DNA from: Turnera subulata
Lineage: Eukaryota; Streptophyta; Magnoliopsida; Malpighiales; Passifloraceae
Direction: 5' to 3'
NCBI GenBank assembly: GCA_028386065.3
Contig: JAKUCV010000926.1
Location: forward strand, 1-64,000
DNA: 64,000 nt
Shown: positions 11,145-21,902 of the stretch, one piece after another
How the letters are laid out: each line of letters begins with the position of its first letter
Position numbering within the stretch: the first letter of the stretch is position 1
Position numbers and translations under genes: made by a program
The notes under the pieces: generated by a model
Told to the model about the DNA's origin: nothing
What the model saw: only the letters and a program-made list of their open reading frames with translations
The model's database searches: none

Positions 11145-11158
11145 TTGGTAGCGGAGCC
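11145..11158 (+). other. copia primer-binding site
   Basis: TTGGTAGCGGAGCC lies one base after the LTR terminus. It resembles the initiator-Met tRNA complement used by copia elements (TGGTATCAGAGC) with two mismatches in twelve. Confidence 0.7.
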
Positions 11159-11199
11159 TAACTCTCTGAAAGACTTAACAGTTTGAGAGGTAAATTTCC

Positions 11200-12564
11200 A
11201 TGGCTTGTTCAAATGCTTTGTATGCAGGAATCACTGAAGGACAATCCACTACCCGTGCACCATTCTTTGACGGGACAAATTACGCATATTGGAAGGAAAG
11301 GATGAGAATTTTCATCCAAGCCAATAATTTCACAGCTTGGCTGGTGATAAAGAACGGTGTTCAAGTTCCGACAAGGACGAAAACGGGGTACAACGAAGAT
11401 GACATCCAAAGAATTGAAAACCACTCCAAGGCAATACACATGCTCCAATGTGCAGTCAATCCGATAGACTATCAAATGATCTCGCACTGCGCAACGGCCA
11501 AGGAGATGTGGGAAATGCTGGGAGTCATCTATGAGGAAACCGACAGCAAGCAAGATGAAACTGTCAACCTCTGTTGCATGGCAAATGAAGAATCTCCGGA
11601 AGAGGTAAGTACTTCCTATTCGAATGATGATTATACATTTGAAGAGCTGCAAGCTGCATTTAGTGAATTGTATAGTAAATTCATTTCTGTTTCAAATGTT
11701 AATAAGAACTTAAAGAAACAGAACAAGACCCTAGAAAATAATGTAGAATTATTATCACATGATAAGGATGAGTTGTTAAGCAAAATTGATGAGCTTGGAA
11801 AAGAAAAGCATGCTCTTAATATGTCTTGCAATGAACTTAATGAGAAGATATCCTCAAATGTATGTTCTTGTGTTGAGTTGGGAAAAGAGAATGAATCTCT
11901 TAAGCATCAAGTTGATGATTTGAAGAATACATTAGAGAAGTTTACTAATGGTAGAGATAGTCTTAATCTTCTTCTAGGACAACAAAGAAGTCCAACACAA
12001 AAAGAAGGATTAGGTGCATCTAATGTGTCAAATGATGTCAAACCTACTGTGCTTAATGCTAAGACACATAAACATGATGCTTCATCTTCTACTTATCATA
12101 TTAGATCACATGTTCATGACACAAGATCATGTATTCATCATAGAAGGTCATATGCTCAAAATGCCAAACCAAATGCAAGTAGTGGAAAAGTTCACTATGC
12201 TAAAATGTATGCTTACAATGGTAGATCAAATGCTAACGTTGCAAGATCACACATACGCACCGCTAAAAATGAAAGGCTACAATATACTAAACCTAGGAAA
12301 CATATGACTCAATTTAGGGAAAACAAGATTATACCTAGGAAAGACAAGTATGATAGAGTGCATGAACATAGGCAATATGGTACCTATAACCAACCTAGAA
12401 GAATGCACAATCCTAACGTTACTTGTCACTATTGTAATAGGATAGGTCACATTGCCCCGGTATGTTTTACTAGGCATAGACATTGGGCACAAGATAAGGC
12501 TCATCACTATTATGTTCCTAACCACCAAGGACCCAAAAAGATTTGGGTACCAAAATCCCTTTGA
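11200..12564 (+). CDS. copia gag polyprotein (454 aa)
   Basis: Starts at the ATG 56 bp after the LTR. Residues 20-50 (FFDGTNYAYWKERMRIFI) are the N-terminal gag signature of plant copia elements (UBN2/DUF4219 type). Near residue 120 it jumps to a segment normally further downstream (NLCCMA.EES, FEELQAAF), suggesting an internal gag deletion. Residues 140-250 are rich in Lys, Glu, Leu and Asn and look coiled-coil (LKKQNKTLENN, LDDLKNTLEKF-type). Residues 285-355 are a degenerate His/Arg/Ser-rich repeat. A CCHC zinc knuckle follows at C409, C412, H417 and C422. Role: capsid-like particle protein that binds RNA. The frame is undisrupted, which is notable beside the lost pol. Confidence 0.85.
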   Translation: MACSNALYAGITEGQSTTRAPFFDGTNYAYWKERMRIFIQANNFTAWLVIKNGVQVPTRTKTGYNEDDIQRIENHSKAIHMLQCAVNPIDYQMISHCATAKEMWEMLGVIYEETDSKQDETVNLCCMANEESPEEVSTSYSNDDYTFEELQAAFSELYSKFISVSNVNKNLKKQNKTLENNVELLSHDKDELLSKIDELGKEKHALNMSCNELNEKISSNVCSCVELGKENESLKHQVDDLKNTLEKFTNGRDSLNLLLGQQRSPTQKEGLGASNVSNDVKPTVLNAKTHKHDASSSTYHIRSHVHDTRSCIHHRRSYAQNAKPNASSGKVHYAKMYAYNGRSNANVARSHIRTAKNERLQYTKPRKHMTQFRENKIIPRKDKYDRVHEHRQYGTYNQPRRMHNPNVTCHYCNRIGHIAPVCFTRHRHWAQDKAHHYYVPNHQGPKKIWVPKSL

Positions 12565-12747
12565 TTTGTTTTGCAGGTATGCTTGAAGGCATCAAGTGTA
12601 CTTTGGTACCTTGATTGCGGATGCTCCAAGCAAATAACCAAAGAAGCATCCAAGTTCTTAATCAATTCTTGTAGAAATGCAAGGATGAGTGTTGTTTTTG
12701 TAGGTACCCCTCATTTAGGCAAAAAGATAGGGGGAACAAAGGGATGA
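12565..12747 (+). pseudogene. copia protease remnant
   Basis: In the same frame as gag after its TGA, with the motif WYLDCGCSKQIT. Copia proteases have WYLDSGCS.HMT, so the catalytic D-S-G reads D-C-G here. The frame ends at TGA 12745-12747 and no integrase follows. It shows that pol was deleted from inside protease onward. Confidence 0.7.
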
Positions 12748-12780
12748 TGAAGAACTTCAAAATTTGAGCAGAAGCCTCAA

Positions 12781-12813
12781 TACATCGATGTTGAGTATCA
12801 CAACATCGATGTT
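12781..12813 (+). repeat. palindrome pair between gag and PPT
   Basis: TACATCGATGTT at 12781 and AACATCGATGTT at 12802, starts 21 bp apart. The module is preceded by GAGCAGAAGC ending 5 bp upstream. Same module as in the LTR array. Confidence 0.85.
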
Positions 12814-13090
12814 CAGCTAAGCTTTCTAACATCCTTTATTTTGGCACATATAGAAGTGTATAAGTGTAGATAATATGTTGCACTTGTTCAAAGCTCCACC
12901 TATTTCTCACATAAGCACTTCTCAACCTCTTCCTCTCATTATTTTTTTTTGCTAATGACAAAAAGGGGAAGATAAGAAGAAGTATATGCACCAAGTTAGG
13001 GGCAATCACAATTTGAAATACATAGGGGGAATTATCCTTATGTTAAACTCATAAAAATTGGCATATACTTCTAGTTGTTTGTCATTATCA

Positions 13091-13103
13091 AAAAGGGGAA
13101 AAT
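13091..13103 (+). other. copia polypurine tract
   Basis: An AAAAAGGGGAAAA-type run directly before the TGTTAGAA terminus of the 3' LTR, where plus-strand priming is expected. Confidence 0.75.
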
Positions 13104-14794
13104 TGTTAGAACTCATGCCTCCTTGTTTCATTTCAGGGTTTTGATAATGACAAACCTTGGCTCAATTGATGACATCCTTGAAGCAAAAAGAAATCAAGCA
13201 AAGATCAAGAGCTCAAACACTGTGATCAATTTGAAGCTACAAGCAAGAAGAGAAAGATGAGTTAGGAACTCAAAATGTACAAGGGCAATGTCAAGCAAAA
13301 AGAAGTGAAGTCAAGAACAACTTGCTCAAGAATTGAAGTCAAGAGTTAAAGCGCAAAAAGAGCAAGAGAAGTTAGGACCCCTTTGTACAAGGTAAAACAC
13401 TCAACTTCTCTTAGGCTTTGGCTCAAAATAAAACAAGTTTTACTCATGCATTTCATAGCATCATTTCAATCACAAAATGTGTTTTCAAATAATGAACATC
13501 GATGTAGTAAGTTTAGACATCGATGTTGCTGCCTTAAAACTTCTTCCAAAACGGGCAGTAAGGTTTGAACATCGATGTTGGCATCCCAAACATCGACGTT
13601 CTCATGACCGTTGCACTTAAAAATGGTCTGCCCGATCAAAACATCGATGTTGTGATTTTAAACATCGATGTTCTGTTTTTTTCCAAGGTTTTACAAAAGT
13701 TGGCAGAAGCAGAAAAACATTGATGTTCCAATGGCAACATCGATGTTCTGATATTTGGTTTCAAAATGAATTTTGCCGAAGCTAGAAAACATCGATGTTG
13801 ACCAATAAAACATCGATGTGGTGATAATTGCTTTCAAGATGAATTTTGGCAGTAGCCATAAAACATCGATGTTTGATTTCCCAACATCGATGTTCTTGCA
13901 TAACCCTTTTCCATCATATTTTTGTGAAGCTCAAAAACATCGATGTTGTATTTGAGAACATCGATGTTGTATCTGAAAACATCGATGTTCTACTAGCCGT
14001 TGGAGCAATAATTTAAAATTGCTGGCTAAAACATCGATGTTTAAAGTGAAAACATCAATGTTGTGCCGTTGTAGCAGACAACTTTTCAGCACCCACTATG
14101 TTTTGTTTAAGGCTGTTTTTGGGTGGATTTAAAACGGCTCTATAACTTCTCAGAGCTATAAATTGAGCATTCTTAGCTATGCTTCAAAGCTAATCAACTC
14201 TCTACTTACATGCATTCATCTCATACATTCAAATCAATCTTTGTTGAGCCAATATCCTATTGAGAATTTGAGAGTTGCCTTTTAGAGCTTCACTTGTACA
14301 CTCATACCTACTCTTTGAGTGAGTCTTTTGTTCTGAGTGATTGTGTATTCATACACCTTAAGGGAGGTTAGTTCCCTTGTTTAGATTCACAAGAAGAGGG
14401 TATATCTTCTTGTGTGAGAAGTCTTAAGGTGTGGTATCCTTAAGCAAGTCTAGGATTCTTGAGATTAGAATTCCTAGGAAAGTCTTGACGTGAGGTATCT
14501 TCAAGCAAGAGAGCTGAAGTTCATGTGACTTGAACTTTCAGGGTTTAGGATTTTTGTGACTAGAATTCCTAGGTTGTAACGGTTTGTTAAGCACCCGTAA
14601 GCTTAACGTAGATAGTGAAATCTTCAAGTGAGACTTGAAGGGCTGGATTAGCCACACTAGTAGAGTGTGTGTGAACCAGGATAAATTTCTTGTGTCCTTC
14701 AATCTTTCAATTCCGCATTTGATTCCTGCCTATTTCGTTTTAATTCAATTATCGCTATTCACCCCCCCTCTAGCGAAGGGCTACTTTTCTAACA
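13104..14794 (+). repeat. copia 3' LTR, complete (1691 bp)
   Basis: Termini TGTTAGAA and TTCTAACA are perfect inverted repeats, and a polypurine tract precedes it. The U3 part contains the palindrome array at 13495-14062. A TATA box (TATAAATT) is at 14157-14163, just downstream of the array. 14000-14794 matches the 5' LTR. The base after the LTR begins GGAGG; no target duplication can be checked because the 5' end is lost. Confidence 0.85.
13495..14062 (+). repeat. AACATCGATGTT array in copia U3
   Basis: Palindrome starts: 13495, 13516, 13568, 13589, 13640, 13661, 13716, 13736, 13788, 13809, 13862, 13883, 13936, 13957, 13978, 14030, 14051. Pairs are 21 bp apart (one is 20) and pairs recur every 72-76 bp. 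Spacers inside pairs are not conserved. A TGGCAGAAGC-like motif ends 5 bp before several pairs (for example 13701-13710, 13773-13782, 13847-13856, 13921-13930). Single mismatches include CpG transitions (ATTGAT, ATCAAT). Confidence 0.9.
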
Positions 14795-17412
14795 GGAGGT
14801 AGAAAGGGAGAGATAGAAAGAGGGAGGTAGAACCGATCATCACAGACCCATATGCTAAACCGCATATACCATGCTATCCCGCATGGAATCTCGAGGGGTA
14901 TCACTTCCCGCTCGAACCAACCGGTCAACAACCCCACAGTAGAATTATTATATTCTGTTATTTATGCTTAAAGAGTTTCGTGTACCATTACATATGATTG
15001 TCCAGGTTTGTGTGGATTTAACCTCTCAAGTTCGGGCCTCCACCCCACAGTCCACCACACAAACCACAAAACCATATATCACATTATTAACACACAAAAC
15101 AAATCGTGCTCGACAAGCAAATTATATCACACTGGTACACAGTTCACATAATCATGCACACTGCATCAGAGGTATCATCAATAAGAAACAAGGTGTAAGC
15201 AAGAATATCAACAAGCAGGAAAACATGCGTACAGTATTCAAGGCCAAGCAAATAACACCACTTTATATACCAATACAATCAACCGAGTATCGTAGGCAGT
15301 AATGCATACAAAGGTTTATATGTCCTCACCTGGGCCATATCAACAGTCTCGGAAGCCGAAGCCTCAACCCGCCTCAACTTTCCTATGTCCATAACGTCCT
15401 ACGAATATACACATCATCTAAGATGCTTACTCATCACAAATAAATAAATGCATGCCAATGTATGATCTTGAGTATATCCCGTAGCCTAAGGCCCGTCACT
15501 AAACCATCAAGGTCAAAGCCCAACAATCTTATAATCTTAGTCCAAGATTGAAGGTCCACTTAATTAAAACATTAGGTTTTATCCCCCTTTGGGCCTAAGG
15601 TCCATATCTACAATAGTTGTCAGTTTTAATTATCAATTGGGCCTAAAGCCCATTCCCATAATAGTCATTGGGCCTAAAGCCCATACACACTCCGCTTAAC
15701 ATTTATTGGGCCTAGACTCGGCCCGTTAACATAATCGTGACAATTTCAACTCCCGAGCCCAACCTTTTCGGCCTAACGGTTCTTAACGCGTCGGAAATAT
15801 ATCCCGGCCACGCACTCTCAACTCGCAACTCCCGAATTCCACTAAAGTTCATTTATTACATAATGCACATATTAAATGCATTTACACTACAAGATAGTAC
15901 AAGAACCGAAATTCACATCAAAGCCCAAGAATGACAACGTAATGCCGAAAAGACACTGTCTTGCCTGAACAGTCGCCCGAGCCTTGCCGGAAAATTCTCG
16001 AGCCTCGTCGGATTCCGGTCAAACTCGCCGGAAAATTCACCAAAGCCAAAAAAACACACCACAATCGTTTTGCTACCGCCCAGAAACATCTAAAAACGAT
16101 AATCAATTAACAATCCAACTTGTAGAGCAGTACTTAACGAACAGGAAAAAAATTGGCATCGGGTTCTTACCAGAAATATGAATCCTCACTGCCGGATCTA
16201 ATTCAGTAAATCCAGCACCAAAACTCGCGCCCAACATCTTATCCAGACCCGCTCCCACAAACCTTAACTTCCACCCGACCACCAGTCACAGTAACACAGT
16301 TCCAGCCAGCACCACCCGCCGTCAATGACACAACACCAAATCCGGCCATCACCATCACGGAACACCACACAAGACGACCACCAGCCAGTTCTGACACATG
16401 CGGCACCACAGTAGCCCGACCACTGTCTCACAGAACCATCACCAATCCGCTAGAGACCACCAACTGCCCTCCACCATCAAATCCATCAACCGGCCATGCC
16501 CACAGAACAATTCAACAACAACCAAAATAAACCTATCAACCACCGACAACCGAAACCAAAAAGAAGAGAAAAGAAAGGAAGAAAGAGAGAAGACAGGGGC
16601 GGCACGACTTACCCCTCATCGGCGATTGCAACAAGGACCAGACGGCGGTACCACATCGCACCCTCAAGTCCGAGCACAAACCCCAAACGTAACCCCCCTT
16701 TCCCTCGACTTACAGCAACGACGGCAGCTTCTCGTCACGCCCTTCTGTCTGAGCCCAAATCGCAAACCAACCCCGACTCCTTCCCCGACCTGCACCGGCG
16801 GCAACACGAAAAGAAGAGATGGAGGCGGCGGCATCTCAATAGCAGCGGCTTGAAAGAAGGAAGGGGAATTAGAAAGGAGGCAGCAGGTGCAGCGGTTTTG
16901 AGTGAAACGAAGAGGGAGAGGAAGGGAGAGATCATGGGGAGTGAGAGGGAGACCCGGTCAGCGACTCAGGGGAAATAAAATGAGGAAGAAAAGAAAAGAG
17001 AGGAGAGAGGGAGAAAGAGATGACTTATATACCACCACTCTAGGGTTAGGGTTTAATCGAAACGCAAAACGGCGTCGTTTTATCCAAACGACGTCATTTC
17101 GAGTACAACTCCCTCCTCTAGTCAACCCTCAAGTCAAAACACACTACTATATATGTTTTATCTTTTGGTTCATCCAAAACTACGTAGTTTTAAGTAAAAC
17201 TACTACCAGCAATGTGTTTTATTCCCAAAACACAATTTAATTCCACATAAAAGAAGATACTTATAAGGTAAAGATTATTTAGTTCCAGAAAATAATTAAT
17301 TATGTCCAGGAAAATAATTTCCAAGAATTCCGTGAGGACAAAATTGGAAATTTATATTGCAAAAATTCCGAATATCCATAAAAATTAAATACTGAAAATT
17401 CAGGGTGTTACA
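14795..17412 (-). mobile_element. Tekay/Del-like gypsy LTR (partial), minus strand
   Basis: Read on the minus strand from 17412 it begins TGTAACACCCTGAATTTT, the usual start of chromoviral Tekay/Del LTRs. A TATATAAG box lies near 17025 (minus), followed by a CT-rich leader and GGTAAG splice-donor-like sites near 16610 and 16168. No primer site, gag or pol is visible, so the left end is probably cut at the copia junction (14795). Long open frames at 16398-16978 are composition-driven Arg/Pro/Thr-rich sequence and are not called as genes. Confidence 0.55.
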
Positions 17413-17880
17413 CCCTCTCCTACTCCTTTGGTCTCTAGCCCAGAAATGACTTCAAACCCCTCATCCCCCCATCTAACCGAAAACCCTCACCTATCCCCTA
17501 GTTCTTACTCACCATCCTCCATCAGTAGTTCCCTCTCCCCAACCACCCGATCCAACCTTATCTTACAAAACCTGGAAAATGCCGTTAAGACAAAACGCAT
17601 TACAACCCGTAATAAAAACCCTTTGCTCACTCAATTCAACTCCCCTCCCATCGAAACCCCACACAGCAATACCCCCTCTTCTTCAAAGTCAGTGCACCCT
17701 TCTCATTCCTCTGAAATCCCCTTAAGTGTTTCCTTCTGCAGTAATGAAGCAGACCAAACAATCCAAGTGGGTAACGCTCTCGGTTGGGATTGCTCTTCTA
17801 ATCCTGCAGGTACAAAAAAGGAAGTCATTGCCTTGATCTCAAAAGAAGGCTTTGAGTGGTGCAAATCACGCACCGTTTAA
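17413..17880 (+). pseudogene. LINE ORF1 C-terminal part
   Basis: The open frame from the junction to TAA at 17878-17880 has no ATG at its start. A Ser/Pro-rich linker is followed by QTIQVGNALGWD and EGFEWCKSRTV. This is the same C-terminal block as ORF1 of the minus-strand LINE (DSIGWDRAY, EGFDWAKCRAEI) and of the right-hand LINE (NTIGWDDSV, EGLDWNRSRAVA). In intact ORF1 this follows the RRM-type RNA-binding region, which is absent here. Confidence 0.75.
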
Positions 17881-17925
17881 CAGGTAAAGTATCTCTCCCC
17901 TCCTTTGTGTACACCTACCGTTCCC

Positions 17926-20900
17926 ATGTTCAGTCTTCTTTCTTGGAACCTTCGAGGTGCAAACTCTACATCCAAACAGTTTGACGTGAAATCTCTAGCT
18001 AGTAAACACTCGACTAAATTTATTTTTCTCTGTGAAAGCAAAATCTCAAATTGTAACTCAATCATCGCTCAAAAATTTTCCATCTTCCACAATTACGATT
18101 CCTCCTATGTTAACTCTCTTGGAAATTCTGGAGGTCTACTCCTGCTATGGGACGCAGACGCTTTTCTTTGTCATAATTCCGTTGCAGGTCAAAACTGGAT
18201 TCTCCTAGAAGGATCCTTCTTGTATGGAAACGTGGATATCTGTATTTGTTGCATCTACGGCTCCCCTGTTCTAAGTGAAAACATCTCCATGTGGTCAGAG
18301 CTCGCCCAACTGAAGCCCTCTTTCCGCTCCCTCTGGCTTGTAATCGGAGATTACAATGAAACACTAAGCCCTTCTGATCGCAAAAGTGGAAGAATCTGCA
18401 GTTCGGGTTCCAACGCTCTTCAATCCTTCATGCAAGCACTTCATCTTTTCGAATTCAATCTCTCCGATCGTAATTTTACTTGGGCCAACTCCCTTGCTGC
18501 AAGTAAAATAGACAGAGCAATGGCTGAACCGGAATGGGCCACTCTCTTCCCAACACTCTGCTTAAAATCGGGCTTCAAGAATTCCTCAGACCACTGGCCA
18601 CTCATTCTGGCCCAGGATCAAATAAACTGGGGTTTTAAGCCTTTTAAAGAGCTGTCCGCCTGGTGGTCACACCCACAATTCGAGAGTGCAGTCAAAGAAA
18701 TGTGGATAAACATCGAAACACAACTCCCTGGAAGATTCAAATTCCTCAAGAAGTTGAGTCTCCTTCGCAAAGAGCTTTCATCCTGGAACAAAAATGTTTT
18801 TGGTAACTCAGACTCTTCAGTGACACAATTACAGCGGGACAATGAACCTTTTGAATTAACTACAGAATCTAGAGCCCTTCTTCTACAGGAAATTGAGGAA
18901 CTCCATAAAAAGAAAGATGACTTTTCCAAACAGTCAAAACTACGAGAGATTACATGGAGACAAAAATCCCGGATCCGCTGGCTAAGATTAGGCGACCGAA
19001 ATACTCGTTTCTTTCATCTATCTGCTTGCGCTAGAGGTCGCAGAAATAAAATCTCCTCTATAATTGTCGGTGACAGAATTCTTGAAGAGCCGACTCTTAT
19101 AAAAGAGGAAGCAGCCTCTTACTTCTCCAAGCTTTACAGTTAGCCCATCCCCTCACGTCCCTCTATTGGCAGTATTCCCCTTCCAAAAATTGAACCCCAG
19201 TATGCACAAGCACTTGAAAAACCCGTTACTTTGGAAGAGATCAAAGCAGCAGTTTGGGAATGCCACAGTGAAAAGGCCCCTGGTCCGGATGGTCTAAACT
19301 TCACGTTCTATAAAAAGTGTTTGGATATCTTCAAATCTGATTTATTTGACCTCATAAGCGAATTCTTTGCCTCAGGATCCCTCCCAAAAGGTCTGAACTG
19401 CTCCTTCATAACCTTGGCTGCCAAGAAAAAAGACTGTGATTCATTCGACGACTACAGACCAATCACACTAGTAGGAGGCATTTATAAAATCATCTCAAAA
19501 ATTCTCTCTCTTCGTTTGAAGCCGGTGCTCCCTTACATCACTAATAGCCACCAGTCAGCCTTTGTTGAAGGAAGATACATTCTTGACAGCGCCCTGCTCA
19601 CCTCCGAAATGGTCCATAGCTTGAAAAGAGCGAAGGAACAAGCTTTTATCTGGAAGCTTGACTTCCGAAAGGCTTTTCACTCTATATCTTGGGATTATCT
19701 CCTTCAAGTCATGGACGCAATGGGTTTCGGTAAGTTGTCGATCTCTTGGATTCAATCCTACCTCCAAACCTCAAAACTCTCAGTTCTCATCAACGAGTCC
19801 CCTTCTTCTGAATTCTCCATGACTAGAGGCCTTAAACAGGGCGACCCTTTTCCCCCTTCTTATTCATCATCGCTTCAGAAGGCCTCAATTCCCTGATTTC
19901 TCAAGCTATCAACACGGGTATTATTCAGGATATGTCTCTCAATGGTGTCTCTGTTCCCCTTTTGCAATACGCGGACGACACCCTCATCTTCTCTAAAGCT
20001 GATCAGCGCTCTCTTTTAAACCTCAAATGAGTCCTCAGATGCTTCGAGCTCCTCTCAGGCTTAAGTATCAATTTTCATAAGAGTGCCTTGGTTGTTATCA
20101 ATATTGAAGCCGAAGAGGTTCACTCTATGGTCTCAATGCTCCACTGCAAGGTTGACTATCTCCCAATTAACTATCTCGGGCTCCCTCTCGGTGCAAGCAT
20201 GGATAAAGTAGCAAATTGGAACCCCATCATTGACAAGAATCGTAGAAAGCTCAAATCTTGGAAATCTAAATTCCTCTCTATCGCGGGCAGGGTAACCCTT
20301 ATCAGGTCTGTTCTCTCGTCCCTTCCTTTATATTTCCTTTCACTTTTCAAAATGCCTGTCTCTGTTGCAAGGAAAATTGTTAGGTTACAAGATTCTTTTG
20401 GAATGGAGCTTCTGACCGTAACAAGATCTGCCTCGTCGCTTGGGACAAACTAGCTAAACCAAAGGAACTCGGCGGGCTTGGAATTGAATCCTTAACAGCA
20501 AAAAACCAAAGCCTTCTTTTCAAATGGTACTGGAGGTACCTCAACTGCCCCGGACCAGATTGCCTCCAATTCATCAAGCAAAAATGTGAAGTTGTTCCCA
20601 GCTCCATCCTACCCACCTTCAACCACGCGAAATCCTCTCCGATTTGGAAAAACATCATCCACTCCGCAAGCTCAAGCAGCCATACTGCAACTCCCCTATC
20701 TGATGAGATCAGCATCAAAGTCGGCTGTGGAGCTAACATTAAATTTTGGTCAGATACCTAGTGCTCTTTGGGTCCTCTTCAGGTTTGCTTCCCTCGGCTG
20801 TTCCGTAACTCTTTACTTCCAGACGCCTCCACTAGAAAGATGGCCATGGCGCCGCAAACTTTAATCGTGGGAAAAAAATGATTGTCTTCACGTCCAAGCT

Positions 20901-21569
20901 GAGTTGAACGAGATCTCCCTGACCCCCTCGTCATCAGATACTCTAATTTGGAATCACGACCCTCTCAAGGGGTACTCGGTTCGATCAGGGTACTCTTTTC
21001 TTATGAAAGCATCCACCCCTCCTATCAACATCCCGTATGTCTGGCATTCCATCCTACCTCCGAAAATAGAGTGCTTTCTGTACTTATTGTTCACGAATGG
21101 AATCCCCACTAGAGACACCTTGCTATCCAGAGGCATCCTGCTGGAATCCGATGCAAACTGTCCACTCTGTGCTTTACACTCTGAAACCCCCTCGCACCTG
21201 TTCTTGCACTGCAGGTTCACTTGGTCCCTTTGGCAGAAGATTTGTTACTGGTGGGGTGTTCAATGGGTTGCACCGGCGTCCTGTCCACTCTGGTATCGTC
21301 AATAGTCTGCCCTTGTTCCACATAGACACAATAGTGCGTGTTGGCTAATCATCGGTTCTGCAGTAATTTGGTCCGTATGGTTGGCGCGTAATGATCAAAT
21401 CTTCAACAACAAAGAACCCTCCTGGGAAAACCTTTTTGATCTCAGCCTAGCAAGGGAAATATGGTGGATTAAAAGCATTCATCCATCCTTCCCATACACC
21501 CCAACCATGGTCATCTCCAACTCATCTTTCATCAAAGATTGGAAAGAGAAATCTATCAACACAGACTAG
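17926..21569 (+). pseudogene. LINE ORF2 (endonuclease / reverse transcriptase), disrupted
   Basis: Starts at ATG 17926 (MFSLLSWNLRGANS). The AP-endonuclease domain covers about the first 230 codons, with SWNLRG, CESK, GGLLLLWD, IGDYNETL, SDRKSGR and SSDHWPL motifs. An in-frame TAG at 19141-19143 precedes the RT domain (EKAPGPDGLNFTFYK, LKQGDP). A frameshift near 19845 moves the YADD active site (about 19969) to another frame, and a stop and more frameshifts follow near 20030, 20390 and 20770. The C-terminal zinc-binding segment (CPLC....ETPSHLFLHC) is near 21160-21215. Role when intact: nicking of target DNA and target-primed reverse transcription. Inactive. Confidence 0.85.
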
Positions 21570-21902
21570 TCGATTTGCCCCTTAATTACACACATTCTGT
21601 ACGTGCTTCTCTGCCCAGGTCTCTTAGGCAGACCCTACATTTATCTATTCCACTGTAGCTCTTGTCTTTGTTCTTGAGAGGTCAATCCCCTAGTCGATCT
21701 CTCTTTTTCAACGTACTTTGTAACTTCCTTACTAACTCTTGCAATAAAATCTCGATTAATATCAAAAAAATAACATATATATGATACACAGTATTATACA
21801 CGTACGATGCCATGAGAAATCATAGCAGAAGATATTATAAAAATACAAAACCACAGAATCTATTCAAGGTATATGTATAGGATGCAGCGCCCTCTTTCTC
21901 CC

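Larger units (their letters stand above)
10350..14794 (+). mobile_element. non-autonomous copia element keeping gag only (TR-GAG-like)
   Basis: Order: 5'-truncated LTR (10350-11143), primer-binding site, gag (11200-12564), short protease remnant, PPT and complete 3' LTR (13104-14794). Integrase, reverse transcriptase and RNase H are absent; only about 350 bp separate the protease remnant from the PPT. Such gag-only elements would need proteins from a full copia relative. The LTR and leader contain the paired AACATCGATGTT array. Confidence 0.85.
17413..21768 (+). mobile_element. L1-type LINE, incomplete at 5' end
   Basis: ORF1 C-terminus, then ORF2 with endonuclease, reverse transcriptase and zinc-binding region, a 3' UTR with AATAAAATCTCGATTAATATC and a short A tail ending about 21768. 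The left end coincides with the terminal base of the minus-strand LTR, so this LINE was either 5'-truncated or split by that LTR element. No clear target duplication is found. The sequence after the tail is the 5' flank of an F-box relic. Confidence 0.85.

Noticed and set aside
12277..12528. Minus-strand frame inside gag
   Set aside because: Shadow of the copia gag frame; no conserved motif.
14000..14794. Copia LTR of only 795 bp, as defined by the repeated part
   Set aside because: No PPT precedes 14000, whereas 13104 has a PPT and termini that are perfect inverted repeats with 14794; the 5' copy is truncated instead.
16398..16978. Arg- and Pro-rich open frames in the Tekay/Del-like LTR
   Set aside because: They lie in the LTR leader, are composition-driven and match no family.
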